This document shows positions 7,819 through 13,109 of a DNA stretch of 13,109 bases, piece after piece. A program made the translations under genes and the position numbers. Source of the DNA: Lachnospiraceae bacterium UBA4292 (GTDB lineage Bacteria > Bacillota > Clostridia > Lachnospirales > Lachnospiraceae); NCBI GenBank assembly GCA_002395865.1, contig DGVE01000134.1:1-13109 (forward strand). Reading direction: 5' to 3'. The first letter of the stretch is position 1; each line of letters opens with the position of its first letter. A model generated the notes under the pieces. That model did not search any database, was not told the origin of the DNA, and saw nothing but the letters and a program-made list of their open reading frames with translations.

Positions 7819-8295
7819 ATGAGCAACGGTTTCGGTATCGGTAAGTCAATTCTTCTGGGCGTGTGCGTCGGAATAATCGTGCCCATAGTATTCCTGTTCG
7901 CATTTCGCGCTGGCGCCGAAAAAGAGAGGGAGTACACGAAAAACGGCGTTCTGACGCCGTGCGTGGTCGATTCGATCCTCACGGTCGGCGGAAAGCAGCA
8001 GGTGTATGTGGTATACCGGGACGCGGCCGGTAAGAGCGTGAAGGCGAAGGCCGTACTTAACAAAAAAGTCACCATCGGACAGACCGTCGAGGCGTATGTG
8101 CTTTCGTCCAAGCCCGATGAGGTATACCACCCGGGCTCACCCATCTTTAAATGGATCCTTTACGCGATCATTGCCATAGCTGCGATAGGCGCATGGATTC
8201 CTCTGGTGCTGTCCATCAGACAGAAGGGCATAGACAAGCTGGCCAGACAGGTCCGTGAAATGAATAAGGACAATAATAACAATGATTTCATTTAA
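7819..8295 (+). CDS. DUF3592-like two-helix membrane protein
   Basis: This 158-residue protein has a hydrophobic helix at about 9-29, an extracytoplasmic or cytosolic loop of ~80 residues, and a second helix at about 109-132. The tail is basic, then Asn/Asp-rich. The loop reads like the DUF3592 pattern: a Cys/Val strand, VYVVYRDAAGK, then GQTVEAYVLSSKPDEVYHP, equivalent to the 'Gd.v.v.y.P..P' ending of that family. No function is established. AGGAGG at 7808-7813 overlaps the stop of the HD-GYP gene (TAG 7807-7809) and lies 5 bases before the ATG, so the two are co-translated. The position suggests an accessory role to the phosphodiesterase, but this is inference. Confidence 0.75.
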   Translation: MSNGFGIGKSILLGVCVGIIVPIVFLFAFRAGAEKEREYTKNGVLTPCVVDSILTVGGKQQVYVVYRDAAGKSVKAKAVLNKKVTIGQTVEAYVLSSKPDEVYHPGSPIFKWILYAIIAIAAIGAWIPLVLSIRQKGIDKLARQVREMNKDNNNNDFI

Positions 8296-8305
8296 GGAGG
8301 CTATC

Positions 8306-8692
8306 ATGAACAGGATAAAGTCATTTGATGAAGCGAAGGTCACATTTGAGACAGAGGACGGTGAGGAGAGTGCCTGGTACGATATCACAGATATCGTAAA
8401 GAATCTGTATGAGGGAAAGAGCTCGGTAATGGAGTACGCCGAGAAGGTCGAGATGGAGCTCTATAACTTCTATCCGGCGCTGGATAAGGGTGAGGATAAG
8501 ATGAAAGTTATACAAAAGAGTTTTAAGAGCAGGGTCGCGGAGAACGAGTACAACCGCTTCATGTGTGAAGAGGAGAGATCCGGTGAGGTGGCGGTATACA
8601 ACGATGCCGGCCACGTCCGTGTGACCTTTAAAAACGGTTCTAAACTGACTGCTGTCAATTCGGAGTGGGGCGGAGTGATATTCTACGCTTAG
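8306..8692 (+). CDS. Unrecognised small acidic cytoplasmic protein
   Basis: This 128-residue protein is not recognised. It has no signal peptide or membrane segment. It is rich in Glu, Asp and Lys, with an N-terminal strand-like segment (AKVTFETEDGEE), a likely helical middle (IVKNLYEGKSSVMEYAEKVEMEL) and a strand-rich end (EVAVYNDAGHVRVTFKNG). I chose ATG 8306 because AAGGAGG (8294-8300) stands 5 bases before it; an in-frame ATG at 8282 lies inside the previous gene and lacks such a site. As with the preceding pair, the stop of the upstream gene (TAA 8293-8295) is embedded in this ribosome site. The gene closes the HD-GYP unit and is followed by a strong terminator. A possible role with the DUF3592-like partner is untested. 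Confidence 0.7.
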   Translation: MNRIKSFDEAKVTFETEDGEESAWYDITDIVKNLYEGKSSVMEYAEKVEMELYNFYPALDKGEDKMKVIQKSFKSRVAENEYNRFMCEEERSGEVAVYNDAGHVRVTFKNGSKLTAVNSEWGGVIFYA

Positions 8693-8721
8693 AGCTGCGA
8701 AATATAGTTGCTTCACAAGAT

Positions 8722-8749
8722 AAGCCCCCGGCCGTCAGGCCGGGGGCTT
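8722..8749. terminator. Strong bidirectional terminator between convergent c-di-GMP genes
   Basis: A perfect 12-base-pair stem (AAGCCCCCGGCC against its complement) closes a GTCA loop. On the + strand it is followed by GTTATTAGTTCTTTCTT and on the - strand by ATCTTGTG. It should end the unit 6109-8692 and the opposing sensor gene, whose stop is at 8765. Confidence 0.85.
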
Positions 8750-8764
8750 GTTATTAGTTCTTTC

Positions 8765-11700
8765 TTATCCCACGTTATCTATCTCATAGCTTACCACATA
8801 GTCCTTTTCGTAGTCGCCGGCTTCGTTCCAGACCTTTATGACACGCTTGACGGCGATCTCGTACTCGACCTCGGTGGCGCCCACGAAGAGAACGAAGAAA
8901 TTGCCTGCGTAGACGCTTATGACGTCGTTCTTCTTAAGGTTGGTGAGAAGAGCCTCCTCGAAGGAGTCCTTCACATCGTCGGGCACGGCCTCGTCGTCCC
9001 GGCGGGTGATGAAGATACGCAGGAAGCCTGTGCTGGTCTTGTTGGCACGGTCGCTGCGGTTTAAGTACTTGTAGAGCACCTGGAAGCGGTCGAAGTTCAC
9101 AAGGAATGCGCCCTTGCCCTCGTTTCTCTCGCCGATGATCTTCTTTATGTGTGCGAGGTTGTTGGCCTCGGTCTCCTCCGTGGCGTCATTTTTAGATGCC
9201 GCATTCTTCTGGTAGAATGCGTAGCCGTGCTTGCCGTTCTGCTTCACGATGTAGAGCGCCTTGTCCGCAAGGCGGAATACATCGTCGAATACATTGCCGT
9301 CTGCGGGTACGCGTACGGCACCTATGGAGGCACCGAGAGGAATGTTCATATCCTCGCCCATGAATTCCTTCGCGCTCTTTACGATGCCCTTGTTGAGCGC
9401 GCTGCAGACCTTCGCCACATCGTCCTCGAGGACTGTGTTCTTCATGAAGGCGATGAACTCGTCGCCGCCGAGCCTTCCGCACAGGTCGCCCTCGCGTGTG
9501 GACTCCTGTATCAGCTGCGCGAAACGGATCAGTATCTTGTCGCCCATGTCGTGGCCGTAGAGGTCATTGACCAGCTTAAAGCTGTCCAGATCGATCATCA
9601 GGAGGGTACCGATCTCCTTCTCACAGGCCTCGCCGATGATCTTGTGAGAGCCGGCTTTGTTCAGGATACCTGTCATGGGGTCGGTCACTATCTCCGCCTG
9701 AAGACCGCGTATGCGGTGTGCCCTGCTGATCAGTGTAAATATGAACCACAGTATGTAGAAGATGTTCAGTATTATGATGATCGCGAGGTAGATCCTGAAT
9801 ACCGGAAGCTCGTACATCATGGCTTCCTTCTCCACCTCGAACGATGCGCTGCAGATGACCGCACCGGTTACCTCATCGAGCACATCGATATGGAAGGTGT
9901 ATGTTCCGAAGGGCAGATTTGTAAATGAAAGAGGCGTTATATCGCCCTGATGGCAGGTGATACCCGGGTCGCCCGTACCCTCGAGATAGTAGTGCACGAG
10001 GGGGTCGGAGAGCGAGAAGTTATTGACCGCGATGTTGAAGCTGATACGCCCCGAGACGCTCGGGATGGTCACCTTGTTGCCTGAGACGGTGTACACCTGA
10101 TCCTCGGTCTCTACGGACTTAAGATGCAGCGGGTAGACCGCATTCAGCTGCGAATAGTTCCTCGTGTCGATGGCCCTGATACCGTCGGTGCAGCAAAGAT
10201 AGAGCACTCCGTCCTTAAACGTCTGAAATGAGTTCGCGGTAAATGTGGTCACGAGGCCCCAGTCCGAATTAAGAAGGGTGCAGGTGTATTTTTCGTCCTT
10301 CAAGAGCTTCTCCTCGCTCACGACATACATTCCGGCGCTGGACGAGATCCACGCGTTGCCGCTGTCGTCGAAGCTTACGTCGTAGTTGTTGTTGTAGGGG
10401 AAGTTGTCGAGCCTGCGGATGACCGTGCCGTTGTCGTAGTAGAGGGCGTTGCTGGTGACGTATATATATCCGCCCGTGCAGGGCACGATCTTCATCACGA
10501 CGCCGCTCCTTAAGCCTTCGGCCTTGCCGATGTGCCCTACCACGCGGTCGCCCTTTATTATGTATATGCCGTCGCCGTCGGAGGCTGCGAGTATCGATCC
10601 GTCCTCCCTCTCAGCAACCGAAAGTATGGTCGTGTTGTTGAGTCCGTCGGCCGCCGTTATCGACTTCGTGAAGCGGCCGCCCTCGATAAATGCTATTCCG
10701 CCGCTGCCCGAAACGATAAGTCTGTGATCCGAGAGTTCATAGACGAAGCGGTACCTTCCGGATATACCGGCTGTGATATTGTTGTTGAAGACCTCCACCC
10801 TCCCTTCGGGAGTCTGCCTGACGAGCCCTTCATTGCGATATAAGCAAAACCACAGATTGCCCGCGGAGTCCTTGCAGATGTTTCTGACACGTCCGTTGCC
10901 AATAACATCGTTCAGCTCATTCTTGATCTCTGTATCATTCGCCAGATCGATAATATGGATACCCGTGTCGGAGCCTACATACAGCAGGTCGCCGTCTATC
11001 AGCATGGCATTTACCACGGTATTGGCTATCTTCATCCTTCGGAATATGTTTCTGAAGGGGCTCTGCGAATACTTTACGAGGCCGTGCTTGTTGGACGCGA
11101 ACCACACGTTCTGCTGCGCGTCGATACACACGTCCGTCACATTGCCCTCGATACCGGCGTGAACGAAATTCACTATCTCATTGATGCCGGGATCCATGTA
11201 GCCCATGCCGTTCTCGCAGCAGAAGAAGAACAGGCCGAAGTCCCTGCTGTAGACTATGGAGTTGAAGTACGAGACCGAGGCCGCCACGACCTCATCCTCC
11301 TGTATCAGCCTGTCGTCCTTGAGCGTGTACCTGAGTACCTGATCTCCGGTGGTGCCGACGAGCACGTTCTTTCCGTCGTAAGCCACCGACCAGAATATCA
11401 CACCGTCCTCTTCGGTGTACTGCGATGTAAATACGAGAAGGTCATCTCTTATAAGAAACAGGATTCCTGAGTGGGTGACACCGAGCATGCCTCCGTCGTC
11501 AGTGGATACCATCGAGGTGACATGTGTTATATCCGCCCACTCGGAGTAGCACTTTATCTCGCCGGAGTCGGTTATCCTGCACAGCTCGCGGTCGGTGGCC
11601 GCATATATATTTCCGTTGCTGTCCTCGCTTATGAACCTCACTGAATCCGATGAGAGACCGTTGTCCGTATTATACAGCACGGCCTTGTCCTGCGTTAAGT

Positions 11701-12649
11701 CGTATCTGACCAGACCGCTGTCGTTCGTTCCTATCCAGAGGTCTCCGCGCGAATCGACGAAGAGCTCCTTAACGTTTCTTATGGCGCTGTGGACTCTCGC
11801 GTCCTCGAACTTTACGCCGTCATAGCGGAAGAGCCCCGCGTACGTTCCGACCCAGAGGTAGCCGTCCCTTGTCTGGGCCACGGCATTTACCTCCGAGGTG
11901 GGCAGACCGTCGTAGCTGTCGTAGACCTCCTCCTCGTACTCCGATACGACTCCGTTATCCGCGGCCTCCACTCTGCTTTCGGGGAGCACCGGGAGCAGAA
12001 GCGCCAGAACGACCGTCATGGAAATGATGGTGGCTTTCTTTGCCCTGCGTTTTTTAGCGATATGCTTCTGAAACTTTCTGAACATGTTCACCATGCCTAT
12101 GGCAATGAACAGGCTGAGCACCTTGTCGGGGATGTTCAGGAAGGCTTCGGCGAGCATGGTGTTGAAGTAGGATATGGAATTATAGTTCGAGAGCATGTCA
12201 TACAGAGCGTTGCCCCAGATATTGCCTGTGTAGCCCCTGAAGTGCAGGAGGTCTATGGGCGTGCCCAAGAGCGCGCAGGCCAGGCCGCAAACTATCGCCA
12301 GTGAAACGGTCTCGAGAAGCTCTCTGTTGTCCTTGCGCGGGTAGAGGAAGCCCACTAAAAGCCCCATGGCTATCGCCACATGGATAAACAATATGGCGCT
12401 GCTTGAAAAGAAGCCCATGAAGCTCTGGCTCAGGGCGGCTGTTATGGATGCGCCCAGAGGTCCCAGGGCAATGGCCACCGCCATGGTCCCTATGGTATCC
12501 AGCCAAACCGGCAGCTTCAGCGACGTGGATACAAAGTTTCCCGCCACGTTCATTGCCACGCACAGCAGGATGAACACCGCGGTGTAAAAATCAAGTTTAA
12601 ATAATATCAATCTCTTAAGGCTTCCGCCGACACTTTCCTTCTTAGCCAT
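8765..12649 (-). CDS. Multidomain sensor: ECF-S-like membrane module, Reg_prop propeller, Y_Y_Y, GGDEF diguanylate cyclase, C-terminal domain
   Basis: A 1294-residue predicted receptor cyclase. Residues 19-190 hold about six hydrophobic segments resembling ECF-transporter S components (NVAGNFV, LPVWLDTIGTM, ALGPLGA, FLNIPDKV). Residues 196-230 look like an internal signal peptide: basic KKRRAKK, hydrophobic core, then VEAAD. From ~242 come many propeller blades with the Reg_prop pattern (GYLWVGTYAGLFRYDG; GDLWIGTNDSGLVRYD), then a Y_Y_Y-type domain ending near 945 and a TM helix at ~951-975. The GGDEF domain starts at 990: metal-binding D1020, inhibitory-site RxxD (R1052-D1055), GGDEF 1061-1065, all intact, so c-di-GMP synthesis is expected. 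A further ~140 residues follow. I chose ATG 12649 because an upstream GTG (12706) would sit about 8 bases from the predicted transcript start. Lines of evidence for the S-like module are by pattern only. Confidence 0.88.
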   Translation of the reverse strand: MAKKESVGGSLKRLILFKLDFYTAVFILLCVAMNVAGNFVSTSLKLPVWLDTIGTMAVAIALGPLGASITAALSQSFMGFFSSSAILFIHVAIAMGLLVGFLYPRKDNRELLETVSLAIVCGLACALLGTPIDLLHFRGYTGNIWGNALYDMLSNYNSISYFNTMLAEAFLNIPDKVLSLFIAIGMVNMFRKFQKHIAKKRRAKKATIISMTVVLALLLPVLPESRVEAADNGVVSEYEEEVYDSYDGLPTSEVNAVAQTRDGYLWVGTYAGLFRYDGVKFEDARVHSAIRNVKELFVDSRGDLWIGTNDSGLVRYDLTQDKAVLYNTDNGLSSDSVRFISEDSNGNIYAATDRELCRITDSGEIKCYSEWADITHVTSMVSTDDGGMLGVTHSGILFLIRDDLLVFTSQYTEEDGVIFWSVAYDGKNVLVGTTGDQVLRYTLKDDRLIQEDEVVAASVSYFNSIVYSRDFGLFFFCCENGMGYMDPGINEIVNFVHAGIEGNVTDVCIDAQQNVWFASNKHGLVKYSQSPFRNIFRRMKIANTVVNAMLIDGDLLYVGSDTGIHIIDLANDTEIKNELNDVIGNGRVRNICKDSAGNLWFCLYRNEGLVRQTPEGRVEVFNNNITAGISGRYRFVYELSDHRLIVSGSGGIAFIEGGRFTKSITAADGLNNTTILSVAEREDGSILAASDGDGIYIIKGDRVVGHIGKAEGLRSGVVMKIVPCTGGYIYVTSNALYYDNGTVIRRLDNFPYNNNYDVSFDDSGNAWISSSAGMYVVSEEKLLKDEKYTCTLLNSDWGLVTTFTANSFQTFKDGVLYLCCTDGIRAIDTRNYSQLNAVYPLHLKSVETEDQVYTVSGNKVTIPSVSGRISFNIAVNNFSLSDPLVHYYLEGTGDPGITCHQGDITPLSFTNLPFGTYTFHIDVLDEVTGAVICSASFEVEKEAMMYELPVFRIYLAIIIILNIFYILWFIFTLISRAHRIRGLQAEIVTDPMTGILNKAGSHKIIGEACEKEIGTLLMIDLDSFKLVNDLYGHDMGDKILIRFAQLIQESTREGDLCGRLGGDEFIAFMKNTVLEDDVAKVCSALNKGIVKSAKEFMGEDMNIPLGASIGAVRVPADGNVFDDVFRLADKALYIVKQNGKHGYAFYQKNAASKNDATEETEANNLAHIKKIIGERNEGKGAFLVNFDRFQVLYKYLNRSDRANKTSTGFLRIFITRRDDEAVPDDVKDSFEEALLTNLKKNDVISVYAGNFFVLFVGATEVEYEIAVKRVIKVWNEAGDYEKDYVVSYEIDNVG

Positions 12650-12657
12650 ATCGTATC

Positions 12658-12674
12658 GCCGCGCTGCGCGCGGC
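12658..12674 (-). repeat. GC hairpin between purine tract and sensor ATG
   Basis: GCCGCGC and GCGCGGC form a perfect 7-bp stem with a 3-base loop, starting 8 bases upstream of the ATG at 12649 on the - strand. A purine run GGAAGGGGGAA lies immediately before it. No ordinary Shine-Dalgarno lies between the hairpin and the ATG, so the folded hairpin may bring the purine run to a working distance. Confidence 0.5.
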
Positions 12675-12702
12675 TTCCCCCTTCCGGGCTTATTCGGGAG
12701 AG

Positions 12703-12720
12703 CCACCCCCTCCCCCCTCC
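12703..12720 (-). other. G-rich tract at the predicted transcript start of the sensor gene
   Basis: On the - strand the sequence runs GG-A-GGGGGG-A-GGGGG-T-GG directly after the -10 box. Four G-runs with one-base loops could form a two-tier G-quadruplex in DNA or nascent RNA, and the expected start lies within the six-G run. The upstream GTG frame begins inside this tract. Confidence 0.45.
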
Positions 12721-12749
12721 ATCATAATCAAAACCCTTTCCTGCGTCAA
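12721..12749 (-). promoter_or_regulatory. Sigma-A promoter of the sensor-GGDEF gene
   Basis: On the - strand TTGACG (plus 12744-12749, 5 of 6 to consensus) is followed after 17 bases by TATGAT (12721-12726, 5 of 6). The start is expected near 12714, giving a ~65-base leader to the ATG at 12649. This is the best promoter in the window. Confidence 0.75.
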
Positions 12750-12857
12750 CCAGAATCTGCGTTTCTTTTCCTGCTGTGGCCCTCCCCGTGGATGCCCCCG
12801 CACGAGGCTCTCCCCCGACGGATCGCCCCGCATAATAAATCCTTCGCTCTTTGGGAA
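12750..12857. other. C-rich intergenic stretch, no gene seen
   Basis: This stretch holds several runs of C on the + strand and no credible ribosome site or conserved protein. Its base use differs from the flanking genes. It leads into the hairpin array without a visible boundary and may be part of the same repeat element. Confidence 0.4.
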
Positions 12858-12897
12858 CGTCGGCCCATGCTGAATTCGCTTCGCGAATGGGCCGACG
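12858..12897. repeat. Hairpin A of array: long interrupted palindrome
   Basis: CGTCGGCCCAT (12858-12868) is the exact reverse complement of ATGGGCCGACG (12887-12897). The loop holds a second, nested palindrome, ATTCGC-TTC-GCGAAT (12874-12888), which can stack on a 9-bp outer stem leaving a 7-base bulge. Confidence 0.85.
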
Positions 12898-12902
12898 CTA
12901 CA

Positions 12903-12926
12903 TGTCAAGTCGCATACGACTTGACA
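12903..12926. repeat. Hairpin B of array: 10-bp perfect palindrome
   Basis: TGTCAAGTCG and CGACTTGACA are perfect complements around a CATA loop. It starts 5 bases after hairpin A. There is no U-tract on either side, so it is not a standard terminator. Confidence 0.85.
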
Positions 12927-12942
12927 CATTTCATGGCTCGTC

Positions 12943-12985
12943 AACGGCCGCAGTATTGCGATAAGGCCACAAAACTGCGGCCGTT
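12943..12985. repeat. Hairpin C of array: 12-bp perfect arms, 19-base loop
   Basis: AACGGCCGCAGT (12943-12954) is the exact reverse complement of ACTGCGGCCGTT (12974-12985). The loop has no obvious internal pairing. The following bases (TCCTGC) do not form a U-tract. Confidence 0.85.
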
Positions 12986-13010
12986 TCCTGCGCTGACTTA
13001 CGCTCAGGAA
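12985..13010. repeat. Hairpin D of array: imperfect palindrome abutting hairpin C
   Basis: TTCCTG (12985-12990) pairs with CAGGAA (13005-13010); after one mismatch, GC/GC extends the stem around an 8-base loop. It shares its first base with the last base of hairpin C, so the two cannot both be fully closed. Confidence 0.65.
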
Positions 13011-13109
13011 TTATTATGCGTGACGCTCCTGACTGTGAAAGTCCGGTGCCCTCCGCAGCCGCCATCTCGAGTGGAGGACCGGTGAAAATAATTCTCGAGC
13101 GGAAGTCAG
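13011..13109 (+). promoter_or_regulatory. Probable cobalamin riboswitch, 3' end outside window
   Basis: The order of short conserved boxes resembles an adenosylcobalamin riboswitch: TGTGAAAGTCCG (13034-13045), then GCCCTCCGCAGCCG (13048-13061) in the place of the GCCCCCGCAACTG core, and finally GCGGAAGTCAG at the window edge, which normally continues to GGAxACCTGCC. CCG (13059-13061) with CTCGAG (13066-13071) can pair with CTCGAG (13094-13099) and CGG (13100-13102), closing the arm just before AGTCAG. Weak points: no GGGAA box or upstream GGTG strand is recognised, and a rival stem CCGGT-GC-CCTCC against GGAGGACCGG is also strong. If correct, it controls a + strand B12-uptake or B12-synthesis gene just beyond 13109. 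Confidence 0.55.

Noticed and set aside
12650..12706. GTG start at 12706 adding 19 residues to the sensor
   Set aside because: It would lie about 8 bases from the predicted transcript start, and the added residues are basic and unlike the conserved start. It remains possible if transcription starts further upstream.
12903..12926. Intrinsic terminator for an upstream + strand gene
   Set aside because: No U-tract follows the stem on either strand and no + strand gene ends nearby.
12690..12944. 84-codon open frame on the - strand
   Set aside because: It overlaps the sensor promoter and the hairpins, and its protein is Gly/Arg/Pro-rich without family features.
12858..13010. CRISPR array or tandem repeat
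   Set aside because: The hairpin arms are all different sequences and there is no repeat-spacer periodicity.
12792..13085. 97-codon open frame on the + strand
   Set aside because: It has no ribosome site, runs through all four hairpins and the riboswitch-like core, and its protein has no recognisable fold; the open frame is probably accidental.

Overview
The window looks like chromosome of a motile or signalling-rich Firmicute, most likely a Lachnospiraceae-type Clostridium relative. This is inferred from protein flavour (TrpA and BI-1-type sequences), strong AGGAGG ribosome binding sites, sigma-A style promoters, and a moderately GC-rich genome rich in AGG/ATA codons. No rRNA, tRNA, CRISPR array or transposase is visible.

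Layout. (1) 1-3831, + strand: the distal part of a tryptophan operon in the order trpD (5' end cut by the window edge), trpC, trpF, trpB, trpA. Every junction overlaps by 1-8 bases, so the genes are translationally coupled. (2) 3849-4680, - strand: a Bax-inhibitor-1/YetJ-like membrane protein, convergent with trp, with its own promoter and terminator. (3) 4784-5926, - strand: an SLC13/ArsB-NhaD-type permease whose promoter is so close to the ATG that the mRNA may be leaderless. Three 11-bp-phased TTAAG repeats lie upstream. (4) 6109-8692, + strand: a three-gene unit with a 7TM-PAS-HD-GYP c-di-GMP phosphodiesterase, a DUF3592-like two-helix membrane protein, and an unrecognised 128-residue protein. 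The stop codon of each of the first two lies inside the Shine-Dalgarno of the next gene. (5) A 12-bp-stem bidirectional terminator at 8722-8749. (6) 8765-12649, - strand: a 1294-residue sensor built as an ECF-S-component-like membrane module, an internal signal-peptide-like helix, a Reg_prop beta-propeller with Y_Y_Y domain, a TM helix, GGDEF, and a C-terminal extra domain. (7) 12707-13109: about 400 bases without a credible gene. It holds the sensor promoter, a G-rich start region, a compact array of four hairpins, and what looks like the first part of a cobalamin riboswitch running off the + end.

How it fits together: regions 4 and 6 place a predicted c-di-GMP-degrading enzyme and a predicted c-di-GMP-making enzyme tail to tail around one terminator. 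The most unusual protein is the large sensor, which looks like a fusion of a vitamin-transporter substrate-binding fold to an extracellular propeller receptor and an intracellular cyclase. The most unusual DNA is the hairpin array directly before the riboswitch-like element.
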